From: Antedon mediterranea
Taxonomy: Eukaryota > Echinodermata > Crinoidea > Comatulida > Antedonidae
NCBI RefSeq assembly: GCF_964355755.1
Contig: NC_092677.1
Coordinates: 3,167,001 to 3,231,000, forward strand
DNA length: 64,000 bases
Direction of reading: 5' to 3'
The position numbers and the translations under genes were made by a program. Numbering within the stretch: position 1 is the first letter of the stretch; the number at the start of each line of letters is the position of its first letter. Shown one piece after another: positions 34,190 to 47,800 of the stretch. Under the pieces are notes generated by a model, which saw only the letters and a program-made list of their open reading frames with translations, made no database searches and was not told where the DNA came from.

Positions 34190-35856
34190 CAGTCAACACG
34201 TGGTCCCCCACTTGAATGTAAGTTGACCTATCGCAAGTGACATTTTTGGTCGTGATTGGTCGAATTACGTGCTGCATGCTTACATAATATTTAAGTCTTA
34301 AGTGCAATATTATGATCTGCATTCTTTGGTTGAAGACAAATTCAAGGGCTCTACTTCGTAGTTTCTAGCCAGCTAAATTAACAAATTTAATTCTTTGGTG
34401 AAATAAGTAGATATTTATCACCTCATAATGTCTGGTGTTGCCGGCATTTCAATGGTCTTAATAAAAATGGAATGCAATTAAATTTCAGAAAGGTATGTTA
34501 ATGGTGGATGATGTTAATTAAAAATAGAAAACAATAATTAACTACATCAACATTTTCCATTTTTAATTGTAAGAGTAAGTAAGTATTAAGAGTTTAATGT
34601 TAGCTTTGATGTAGTATATATATATATATATACAAATTGTATCTTTTTAAAATCTAGATATTAAATTTGACTGAATTCAGCTGGTTTTCTGATAAGAACA
34701 ATATGTTTTTATACCAATATCGATTTTTGAAACGCTTTAAATATTTTTACTGGATTTAGCTTGTAAAAAAGGTCTAAAAAGGTCATCAACTGTGTATTCA
34801 ACACATTACTTTAAACTATTGATCATACTTGATGTTAAAAAGTTACTTTTATTTACATGATCATTTTATTAATAAAAAATAAAAAAATATATCTTTTATG
34901 ATTGTATGTTTAAAAAAAACCCATAAATTGAACAAAATAAAAAAATTAAACTGAAAAATATATGTTCAAAATATTTATTCTTTTTTTGAAAACTTGAATA
35001 CAAAATCTATCAAAAAAAAAGTAAATATATACAAAAAACTAAACTAAAAATGATTTTCATGTATCACATAAACTTTCTTAACTAATTTTGAACTGTTGTA
35101 GGTTATGTATTTGTTGTGGTAACTGTTGCTATGGTAACCGTTTTTGTCTCGTATCAATATTTTATCAATTTCAATTAATTCTATCTATCTAAAAATGCAG
35201 TATGGCCATTCAATACCAGCAATATGGTAATATAAAGTACATTTAAAAAAACATGTATTTCAAAGAATATGAATATATTTAAGGGTTAATTAAAAGAGAA
35301 TTATTGCATACGGCCGTAGCCATAACAAATGAACCCAATGTTGATTGTTCGCCATGGTGATTAACGAAGCCATAAATATTGATAAAAGTCAAAGTATAAG
35401 CAAAAATGGTTTTTATTATACAATAAAAAAAAGACATTATCGAAAATCAATTTTTCGTTACTGCATACACAACAATTTACCTATTTTTAGTTACTCGTTA
35501 TATTTTTCGATTTCTGCTGTTAAAAAAACGTAACCTTAATACGAATCATAGATATGGATTAAGTTCCACAAGATTTAATCTGCATTAAATCAAGTTTAAT
35601 CTGTTCAACCTCAAGTTGTTATTTAAATGTGTTGCCAGCTATGAATGGTATGGACATACTGTATGCATAATATCCAACCAGTAATATGCATAAAAACCTA
35701 GAATTAATTACTCGAAAAGTTGAGAATGCAATTCCACCGAGAAAGAAGTATTAGTTAATTATTATTATTATTAAATGTTTTTTTCTACGACAGCAGTTTT
35801 TACCGAGAGAGAAAAGGTTAACCAATTAGTTAAGAGCAAAAATCCATTTTAAATGC
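34190..35856. other. Intergenic stretch between the LIM gene and EDC4
   Basis: It contains a GGTTCCCACT-type MITE remnant near 34200-34270 (acttgaatgtaagttgacct, tgattggtcgaattac), a (TA)n run near 34615 and AT-rich single-copy DNA. An exact X-box lies at 35125. The EDC4 3' UTR must lie in its right end, but I could not place a poly(A) signal with confidence. Confidence 0.5.
35125..35138. promoter_or_regulatory. X-box (RFX) palindrome
   Basis: GTTGCTATGGTAAC fits the RFX X-box consensus (GTNRCC-N0-3-RGYAAC type) in both half-sites. RFX factors drive ciliary genes. It lies about 720 bp beyond the EDC4 stop codon; no ciliary gene starts next to it in this window. Confidence 0.35.
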
Positions 35857-38800
35857 TCATTTTAAGATGGCCTGACCTTGCATGACTAACTTACGAATCG
35901 ACTTTCTTAAGGGATGGCTACGATTCTTTTCCACAAAATCTGTTAAACGCTGACACATCCCCGTGACAACGCCCGTGAGGTGTTCACGTGTGAGGTCATT
36001 GCCGGGGTCAATGGCCAAAACACATTCATCTAGGTACCTAAAGGCAGATTAAACAAATATTAATTTGAAAAAATAACATTTATGTAATTAAGTTAACATA
36101 CTAATGTAAAATATGTTTTTAAAATTAAAACATATTGTTTTAAATATTAATAAAACGAATCTAATTAATAATTTAAATTAAACTTAATAAAAGGGTTGAC
36201 ATTTTTGTTGAAAATTTGCCTGTACTAACATTAATGAAATAAAATAATAATAAAATTAACATTAATAAAAATAAAATATAATTCATTTTTGTATTAAATA
36301 TATTGTATTGATATTATACATTTTTTATTTTACAAACAAAACATGTAACTAAACAATAAACAACACCCATTTTGCTTTAATTAATAATTTCAACTTGTTT
36401 AATTAAATTATGGCAAAATATGATTCATTTTTGTATTAAAGATGTATTGTCCCCCAAAAACATGAACAATTAAACATTAAATCAGACTTTAATATGTTAT
36501 TTTGTAGTTTTAATAAAGTTAATCACTTCAGTGGAAGTCAAAGTTATTTCAGTTAAATGATTTTTTTTTGACTAATTTTTGGTGAAAGTTAATAACTATT
36601 TTGATACTTCAAATTGACCCACTTTTTTTTCGAAATCTTTTATTTTTTATTTGTTTGGAATTAGTCAAAGGGACAATACATTGTAAAGAATTATTTTTTC
36701 AGGGGGAAAAAACATCTTTATATTGATATTATACATTGATTTTTTATTTCACAAACAAACATGTAATAAACAACACCCACATGGCCTTGTAGAGTATCCC
36801 ACATCATATTGCAGTAAAAGAAATTTTTAATTAATTTGCAACTGAACAAAGCAAAATCCATCAGGCCACAGTAGTTTTATTACGCTCATTTACTTGTCGT
36901 TTTATTCTCGCATTACAAAATATACGAACGTGTGGAGTATAATTATTTTAAATTGTAATTGCGCAAAAATGTTAATTTATTAACAAAGGTTTTTTATATT
37001 AAAAACATCGCAATTGTTGATGGCGTAAATATAATAATAATAATATATAATATTATGCTTTTAATACGGCTTTAAAAAGCATCACACGCTTTTTAAAGCC
37101 GTATTAAAAGTGTGCCTTGTAATAATAAGTTTGATAATTCCAAAAAAGTGTGGAGCATATCAATAAAATTGATCTAAACCTGAAAACCAATAACGCATAA
37201 GCCCGACCATAAACAACACACGCATAGCCGACAAAATTCAGGTAATATAGACATAAGGTAAGGTAAAAGAGACATAACACAAAATCACACAAACCTATGT
37301 AAAAATACACCGTACAAAGATATTAAGGATGAAATCCCCCCAAAAAATAAGTTAAAAAAAACATACCTATATTTAATATCCGTGTCGGTATCAAGTTCTT
37401 GTGACAACTGTTGTAGTAAAGATAAGATGACTGGCTGGTCAACCGGACAAGGAGTTTGACCGAATAAATCTTCTGGACTGAATGACTTACAGGCAAATAA
37501 TACTAACCGAAGATCAGATGCACTCAGAGCCTGAAAAATTATTTGTTTTCATTTAAAACTTTTTTTAAAAAAGCTTTAATTAATTTCACTCAAAAAGTAG
37601 AGTATTTAGGGACCATGTCGAAATTATTCTACATACTGCAGTAACTGCAGTAACTACATTTTGTTAACACTTTAAGCAATTATTTTTCAAAAACTTTTTT
37701 TTGGTAATCATACACACTGTTTATTGCGGTGACTGTCTCATAAATTTCTACATTGAAAAAACTAAAATTGAATAATAAAACATAAGAAAAGTACTGCTAG
37801 TATACTACTGTAGATTGATATGGTACGACTTAATGACTTGACTGCACATTTATCATTTATAATTATTTCGTGCATACAAATAGTCTTTTTTCTTTCACTT
37901 TCAAAGGTTGTACTAATTTATTTTACAAACTATTGTTGTTGTAGAACCATAAGCTATAGCAATAATGACGGATTTTACAAATGGTTAAAAACAAATAATT
38001 TATAATTTTTGTAAATAAATAAAAATATGCATACCGTCTGGAACGCCTCATTTATTTGACCTTGACTGAGTTGTTGCGCAATCCTGCTCTGCGTTGCTTG
38101 AAGGTCAACCTGCGGCAGCGGAGTTTGCGACCGTATCGCGGCGCTAATGCTATCCTGCACGGTCGCCGAGTGATCCTGTAACGCTATCGTTAATTCTTCT
38201 TTTACAACTTCTTTTAGTTTAGTTACAATGTTTTTCTCCATGCTATAAATAAATTTGAATAATTTAAATAAAATTGAATAATATAAATCAATTTGAATAA
38301 CTTAAAAGCCAGGTGCGGGCAAAAAATTTCTATTGATCATACATTCCAATAATTATCGATCTATAGTTTCCCCTATGTTTCATAATTTTGGGGATTTTAT
38401 TTGTCTTACATGAGCTTGTTGAAAATAAGCACTTTCTTATCAGTGGGGGGATAGTTCAAATTATACAGTAAAATCTCTATTCATTTGTACACAAATTTTG
38501 TAAATAGAGAGGCATTTTAAAAAGCTACGAAAAATAAAGAGTGTGGTAAAAAATGTTATCAGATGACTAAATATAGGTAATTATTAACTTGAATTTTACA
38601 TTTCTGGTATTTTTATTCAACTTCAGATTTTTATTTTTATGCTATAGCAAAAATTATCCACCGTATATCCACTATCTTTTTTCACCTTCTAGGGAGTCAC
38701 CAGACATGTTATTACATTAGGTTAACTACCTAACTACTGAAAAAAGGTCTTCCTAGTTTTTATGGCAGAATGTTGCCAAATTTTGTATTTGATCATATTA

Positions 38801-41800
38801 AGGGAAATTCATGTTTTTTCGTCTTGATTTCTGTTACAAATATTTGATTTATGTACAATTAATCAGATATTATATTTAAAATTCATGCCTGTACCTGAGC
38901 TTTAAATAAATTTGTATTTTAATCTAAACTAGACATGTAACTCGTCACTTTGACGAGTTAGTTATCCGCACGACAAACGCCACGTGCACGTCATACGTTA
39001 GAATATTGCACACAGAAAAAATTATGGCATTATGACCTGATCTGAAGAATATGATATGTTGTTAGTGCTGAATTCTGTCAATTTTGTGTCATATAGTATA
39101 TACATGCAAACAGTATAATCTGTATACATGTTACATACAGTGTAGAATAGGTGAAATTACGGGACCCGCCATTTATTCAAATTTGTAACATGGCGACGGT
39201 ATCAAGATGAAACACTAAGATAGCAATTTCGGAAGCAAATTATCTCAGCAACAACATATTAACGTGTAGAAGAAATTTGAATACGTTTAATATTGATGCG
39301 CGCTCTTTTAAATATAATGAACTATGATGCAAAAGATGAAAATACGACTTTTTTTATTTAACTGGCAATATGATGACGTCACAGCATCTGATTGGCAAAA
39401 TGTTCACATGATTTCATATCTAAAATCCAAGAGCTTCCAGAAAATGTTTGAATCGTGATTATCACATTTTATTTTGACGGGCTATTACAGATTAAAATTT
39501 ACTGTAAAGATGAAATTAATGACCCACGTAATTAAATTTTTAGGCATGATGACGTCATAAAAATTTAAATTTTTTTATCTCATGCGAAAGATAGTTGATT
39601 GACCTAGACAATATTAAAATCTCGGAGAAAAAAAAATACGTATAAGCGTGATGCGCTCCATTGAATGTGATGAGCAATAACGAAAGACAAAAAAATCCTA
39701 TATTTTACATATGATGACGTCACAACATCCGTGAGGTAAAAATTCTGCATGAATTCATATCTACAACATATCTGCTTACATATTAAGTTAAAAAAATTAG
39801 GGGTAATCGTTGATCCTGAGAAGCTATAAAACATTCAAAATAGGCATAATTTTGACAACATTTTGTAACTTTTTCAACTAAAACGCGCGCAAATGGGCTA
39901 AATCAACGTGTTCGTATGACGTAATTTTAATTTGAAATGATGTCAATCTTTTTGAAAATGACTAGGAAAGGCTGGAAAATCACAATTCAAGAGAAAAAAA
40001 CATGATTTTCATGCTCTATGCACACCGTGCGCGTAATATTTTTCGCTTGCGCGGTAATTTTGTACATGCTTAAAATGACATGAAACGCGTAGAAAGTTGA
40101 TTAGAAATTATTTTTGCGCATTTTGAAATTTTAAATGCGCGTGCGCGCGTAACTTTGTGTAAAACACGCAATTTTTTTCAAACAGAAAGTTAGCGCATGA
40201 TATAAATTAAACTTTCACAAAGTGTCAATTAAAAATCACTTTTAGTTTTTAATCTATGATCAATCATAAAAAATCATAAAATCGCGCATAAGTCACGTTG
40301 CGCAACTCTGACGTAATTCAAAAATAGGAGGTGCACAACTTCACGTAAATGCCCACATGTTGTCAAAGTTATAAAATGTTATGTTTACACATTTTAGAGA
40401 AACGCTCTACACAAAAATAGCGAGAAAGAAAGAAGAATAATACAGAAAAAAATATTGATCCCATACAATAACAAGGAGTTATCCGCCAAGTGCGGATAAC
40501 TAATAAATTGGAATAATTGAAATAACATTGAATAACTTAAAATAAATTGAATAATTTAAAAAACATAGAATAATATAAATAAATTTGATTAATTTAAATT
40601 TAAATAATATAAATTGAATATAAATAAAATTGAATAATATAAATTTCTACTAAATATTATCTCTGCAACATGATAAACTGTTCAAATCACAAAATAGATA
40701 GCCTCTCTTCAAATTCAATTTAGGTACAGTAGGTATAATTTGTATAATAATACAGTTATATACAAATATATAGACTCTAAACCAGCCAGGGATATATTGA
40801 AAATTAATTAATAAACAGTGAAACAGAGGGAAAAAGCTGATTTATTACAATTTTTTTCCTGAATAGGAAGATTTATGAAACACCTGCAATACACTGCTAA
40901 GTATTCAGCCTATATGTTAATTAGCTTTATCTATAGCAATCAAATGCAGTTTTTTAAAAAGATTTTTCTCTAAATATATTTATTGTTGTAAACCAAACTG
41001 CCAAAATACAAGATCTAAACAAGTATAGATTTTTATGAAATTATTTTCAAAATATTATTTGTATATTATTATTTGGATTAAAAATATATAAATAAAATTC
41101 TCATCTGAGGGAAGTTAAGACTGCGATTCACAAATCCCCTCAAGCGTTTATTTCAAAATTTGTCTATAAATATCGGCATCATTTTTGCCGGCCATCACGA
41201 AACAATTGAAAAAAGGAACTTGAGAACTATATTTATTATTAGATAATCAATATTATATTATATGCTTGTTAGATGTACTTTGTTTTGATAATTGAGTTTG
41301 ATATACCATTACCAGAATCATAATTACTATGTGCCACAGGCATATATATCAAATATTATAATATTATATAACATCAGAGTGCCACATGCACTTTTAAAAT
41401 GATTCTGGAAAACGTACCATTCAGTAATGGTTATTTTTAAAATTAGTTTTATTATTTTTATATTAAAAAGGTAAAGTTGCTTCAAGTCATTTTCGTAACC
41501 TTATGCGAGAATTTAAAAGTATATGTAATGTTTTGAGAAATTATAAAGTAGTATACTGTATGTTCTGTATAAGAAATTAAAAGGTAATTAATTAAATAAT
41601 AAAGTATATGTAATTTATAAATAATAAAGTACAGTATACAATATGTAAAGGATAGGAAATTAAATTTTATTAATTTACATGAAAAAGAATTTTAATATCA
41701 TATAATAGTTATTCACATTGACCAAAAATTGGATTAAAAAAAAGAAATTATTTACCCGAAAAAAACATAATTTATTTTGTCTTTTTTACAAACAAAATCA

Positions 41801-44800
41801 CTATTTTTGTTAATAAGCTTTCAGTTGATCGGTTTTATCAGGAAAATAATTTCTTCATCAAGTTTTTGGTCAAAGTGAATAATCATTTATGGTAAACAAA
41901 TTGTAATGATTTTTTCAAGGAGAAAATATATCTCATTGGGGTATAAATTATTATGGCTATACAATTGGTTTTGAAAATAATGTTATAATGCCCTATATCG
42001 CTGGTATATATACAAATTGATCTGCAAATAGGCATAAACTACCGACCTTCCGACGACCTCTTCCAATTTCACGCCCATATCCTGGTGGATTAACATCTTA
42101 GTATCTTCGTGCAACTTTGCGGAAGTTTCCTTAAAACTGGCAACCATTGACTTCATTTCTGCTACAATCGGATCGCGGGCATCAACATGTTTTTGACGTA
42201 ATTTTTGAAGTTGCGAATCCACATGTTGCAGATCTGTAATAAACAAAATCATATTTCATTTAATTTTGCTTTCAATATTTTTTTTACTCAATAAAAATTT
42301 AAAAAAGATTTTTTTTTTTAATACATCTAATCTAAAACACACCTACTGCATGCTAGTGGTTGGCATGTGCACAAAATAGATTAACAGGCTAGTTTGCCCA
42401 GGGTAGTTTGCCCAGGCTAGTTTGCCCAGGCTAGTTTTCCCAGGGTAGTTTGCCCAGGCTAGTTTGCCCAGGGTAGTTTTCCCAGGGTAGTTTGCCCAGG
42501 CTAGTTTGCCCAGGGTAGTTTTCCCAGGGTAGTTTGCCCAGGCTAGTTTGCCCAGGGTAGTTTTCCCAGGGTAGTTTGCCCAGGCTAGTTTGCCCAGGGT
42601 AGTTTGCCCAGGGTAGTTTTCTAGACATTTTTCCTTAATAAAGAAAGAACATATTTGTTTGCTACTCATATTCAAACATCGAACGTGTGTTGTTTTTGAG
42701 TGCTTTTGGTTTTTATCTCTTAAAAAGATTTTCTCTTTCCATTCTTTTGGAATTGCGTTTAATACAATTTGCCATTCAGCAATCCAGTTTGATTTATAAT
42801 ACCTAAGCATATCAAGTAACTCATTTGCGTTAATGAACCTATTCTAAATTACAATATCCTTCATATTTCGTACACCTGACCTATCCAGTTTCTAAAAAAC
42901 ATGTCATTGTATAAAATCATTTTGTTATACCAGAGTTGTTGATGCAATATATCATCATAACATAATTGACGTTTAGTCATACCACTATTAAGTTTGACTA
43001 AAATACATAGTATAGATTTATAGAAATCGGGTATGGCTTTAAAACTAGCATTTTTCTTATCAATATATGATATGTTTTCAATAATATCTTTTGGGCCTAT
43101 TCTATTAAAATATGTGTTTGGCAGACATTTCCTCTTTGAATCCTCATTGTTATACAATCTTTTAAGCCAAGATATTTTTAAAGATTTAACCTGTGACCTG
43201 AAATCAGGCGCTTTAACACCACCACTTTCATATTCGTTTATAAGAACTACTCTTTTAACCTTTTCTCTTTTTCCATCCCACAAAAGTCAAAAATTATGTT
43301 ATCAACACGTTTTAGAACACTTTCAGGCGTGTCTATAATACTTGCAACATAAACAAGTTTTGACAGGCCAAGCGTCTTTAAGATAATTTTTTTCCCAAAA
43401 ATGGTCAGATTTCTTTTTCGCCACGATTTAAGCGTGTTTTGTAACGAATAGATTTTTTCGGACCTTTTCCGGAAAATTCTTTGTCATGGCCAATATAAAT
43501 ACCTAAAATTTTAAAACCGTCAGAAATCCAATTAATGTCCAATAGGTTGTCCTTTTTCTCCCATTTTCCAAGCCACATGGCATTTGTTTTTTCTTTGTTA
43601 AGTCTTAACCCAGATACACTACCAAATTTGATAACAACATCAATACACTTTTTTATGCAGTTCTCATCTTTCATAAATAAGACCGTGTCGTCTGCAAGTT
43701 GTGCAATTTTGACCTCGACAACAGGGTTTGGTAAAAGTATACCTTTAATAAGTTTATCCTGTTTTATCTTTAACGCTATAATTTCAGCGACCAAGATGAA
43801 CAGAAGTGCGGATAAAGGACAACTTTGTCTTATACCTCTAAACATTTTAAAGCTTTTTGAGCACCATCCATTGTTTAAAATAATACATTCTGTTTCAGCA
43901 TATAGAACTCTGAGCCATGCAATAAAAGACGGTCCAAAATTGAAATGGTACAAAGTGTTAACAAGAAAAGTTCTGTCTACTGTGTCAAAAAGCTTTTCTA
44001 AAGTCTAAACTTAATAATGCCCATTAACTTGCTAGTATCCATATATTCAATTACATCTTCGATCAATCTGATGTTTTCACCACCAAAACGGCCTCTAATG
44101 TACCCTTTTTGATCATTACTCACTTGTTTTAATAATATTTTGTAGCCTTTTTGTTAAAACAAAGGTGGCAATTTTATAGTCAGTGTTTAAGAGGGTTATG
44201 GGTCTCCAATTGTTTAGGTCTTCGTGATCACCTTTTTTAAATATTAAGTTTATTACTCCCCTTTTTTGCGTATTTGATAATGCTCCATTCTTTAAACATG
44301 GATTGAGAGCATTGCAGACTAATACGCCAATCTTGGGCCATAATGTCTGATAGAATCCTACCGTGAGACCATCGGTACCGGGCGCTTTATTTAGTTTCAT
44401 ACTCCGTATCGCTTCTTCGCATTCTACGGAGGTTAATTCTCCTTCACATAACCCCTTTTCAAGATGTGTTAACTTTGGAACGTCTATTAAATTTAAATAA
44501 TTTGGAATATCATTTGCTTGTATGTCCTCTTTTGCATACAACTTTTCAAAGTGTTGGACTTCTTATATCAAGATATCTTTAGTTTTTGTGGCGCATGTTC
44601 CGTCAGATTTTTTAAATCTTTTTATTTGTTTTCTTTTCCCGTTATTTTTTTCCAGACCAAGAAAGTATTTGGAGTTCTTTTCTCCTTCTTCTACCCATTT
44701 CGCTCTTGAACGAATTTGAGCCCCTTTTGCCTCATAGGCATATATCCTCTAATTCTTTAGATTTAATTTCAATTTCTGTATTCACATATTCATCTCTATC

Positions 44801-47800
44801 GTTGTTCATTAGTTTAGTTGTTGAATTTCTTTTTGTAAATTTTCCTTCTTTCTATTTATATTTTTTGATTTTAGTTTGCCAAAGTTAATTGAAAATTCTT
44901 TGATTTTGATTTTAATTATGATTTCTATATTATTAAGAAAATAGAACTGCTGTGAACAGCTATCTATTATCTGATTTTTGTTGAGAAATTGTTCGTCCTG
45001 TAATTAATCGGAATTTAATTTCCATAATCCTGGACCACGATCCTGGATCCTAATACAATATATTGTAATTTAATATGAATACAGTTTGTGAAAATATGTG
45101 TAATGCTTTAATAGCTAGACCTAGCCTTCCACTAGCCTACTGTCTTTTTTAATTTATTCTGGTTAACTCTTGGTCGTAAAACCGGTTTCATAAGAAAACT
45201 GCACTCCACTTTTCCTCCCAGAAATACTAATATATACAACTATATTCTTAGAAGAAGTAATATATTCATAAAAAATATATTTCACAAGATTATTGGAATA
45301 TTTAACAAAAAACAAATTGTGAACATGATGTCCAATAACTATAAAATTGTAATTGTATTGCATTAATCAATTATACTGTATCTAATAAATAAATAACAAT
45401 AATCTACATCAAAAAATTAAGAAAAAAATGTATACATACAATTATATTCAACAGTGTAATGACTGCCTATAATTGAATTGAATTGAAATATATATTTATA
45501 CTGGGTAACCTCTTCAGTCAAAGACTGGTCTCCCAGAGGGCCCAGTTGGTGATCAGTGGCTGTGACTGTACTAGGTTCTTTAAAGTGCACACGAGCTAGA
45601 TGTGTACACTGGACCTACGGTTTATAGTCCTTATCCGAGAAGACTCGTTCTACCACCAGAACCATGGAGTGAGTGAGCCTCGAACCCCTGCCGATGTTAT
45701 GGCTACGTAATTACGGTTCCACTGTCTTAACCGCTCGGCCACTCACTCACTCAATAATTTGATTAGGAAAAGGAAAAAAACGTATTCACCGTTTCCATTT
45801 TAAAAATGTTTAACTGGACTAGTTACTGGCCCACATGGCCAACAATTTCAGTTAGTGAACTAAATATACTTGCCATGTTAAAAGGACCACATCAAAATTC
45901 TACTGCAGTTACTGCAGTAATTACATCTTGCAGAAATGCAGTAATTACATGTTATTTAGCAATGTTTTTTTATAACACTGTTTATTAAAATGACTGCTTC
46001 ATATACTTCTACTGAAACAAACTAAAATCATATCATTGCAGGAAAAAAAGTTCTGTAGTTACTGCAGTAACTGCAGTAGAATATTTGACATGGTTTTTCT
46101 TAATGAACAAATGATAATGTTGCAATAATCAGACTAGTATAGACTATTTATATTCCACGGTATCATTTCTTACAATTTCAAACAATTGTCAACAACTTAC
46201 TGCAGTAATAAATTAATTACCGCATTAAAAGCACTAGTGCATTACTCGCGGACAATAAAATCCACAAATGCCATGACGATAAAATTAACAGTACGCTATG
46301 ACAGATTAAAACACTTAAAAACATCAATTATTTCGGTATGATCAGCGTTTAGTATAAGTAACTCTTGGTTAATAAAGATAAATTACGTTATATAAAGACG
46401 ATGTAATAGGTAGAAATATATCAGGTAAAGCTTTTTACTAAATAATAAATTGCGTAATGATGAAGGTTAATTCTCATCGTAACAAAAAGTAGCATTTTAA
46501 ACGATTGCGTGGTAAGTAACAGACTTCTAACAAGAATCTTTTAATCCGGAAAGTTATTCTTAATATTGTGATAGATGGACTTATGGTTGGATCCAGGGAT
46601 TACCAAATACAGTTTATCATTTTTGCACTTTTTAAAAACCTTTTTACTTTTTCAACTTCAAATTAGATTTAGATGAGATTTAAGCATAATATATAAGAAC
46701 TTACATTCTCGGGTTCCCGATTCAAAAGCTGCGTTGACTTGCGACAGCATGTTCTGACAACTACGTTCAAACGCCGGTAGAATGGACGAATGGAAAGCAT
46801 CACGATATGTTGATTGTATTGTGTTTGATAACGTATTAGCGGCTGCTTGACCCATGGCTTCCGTCGTTGACTGCAAGGTAACAAATTTAATTTAATAAAA
46901 AAAAAAATGCGTTTAAAATAAATTTATTTGCATACTCTGCAGTTGGTAATCATATTCTCTTTGACACTTTAGATTTGGGCCACTTATTTTCACGTATTCT
47001 TCACTGTATGTAGTACGTATACAATATATAGCTGTATATACTTAGATGCGACACAAAATAGAGAGCGCACTAACATTTATTCAATGGTATAATCGTTTTT
47101 CTCTGCGCAATATTCTAACATGACATGCACGTGGCGTTTGCTCTGCGGATAACCTAACTCGTCCGTAGTGACGAGTTCAAATCTAGTTGATACTTTAGAT
47201 TTGCACTACTGACCAATTTATTTATATTCTTTACTTACCCGTGACTTGACCAGTTTAGATATATTCTCTTTCATGATGTCATTAGTGGCCGTAATTTTTT
47301 GACTGACCGTTTCATGTAATCGGTCACCGAGTGGCTGAATCATTTTCTCAATTTCTAAAAAGTAAATCATAAGTATATCAAACATCATTTAAAAGTTTGT
47401 AAAATGATTATTCCAATAACGTTAGGACATTACTTTTCATCATAAAATATTTTATACGCATTCAACAGCGAGCAACTTGCTAATTACAGGATGGATAAAC
47501 TATTTTATAATTTATCTCACTTATAAACTAAGTCTCGTTTGAGCCTTAGGAGGTGGAATTGAAAGCAGTGAGTTGTAACCCTGGCACTAAGTCAGGATTG
47601 AACCCTGGACCTTGGGATTGGAAGGCAAACATGTTAACCACCAAGCTACAGCGTCACTACTTTTTAATGACTTACGTGGCATTACATGTTGCTGTATTTC
47701 CGTCTTTACCGTCTTATCCAACTTTGTCGTTACAGATTGTCGTAATGTATGGGAAATATTGTCCATTATTTTATCCTGTTTTTGTTTGTCCTCTTGCTGC

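Noticed and set aside
42343-42810. ORF with LGKLAWANYPGKT repeats as a possible repeat protein
   Set aside because: Its N-terminal part is LINE C-terminus and the rest is the 15-bp minisatellite; no independent gene evidence.
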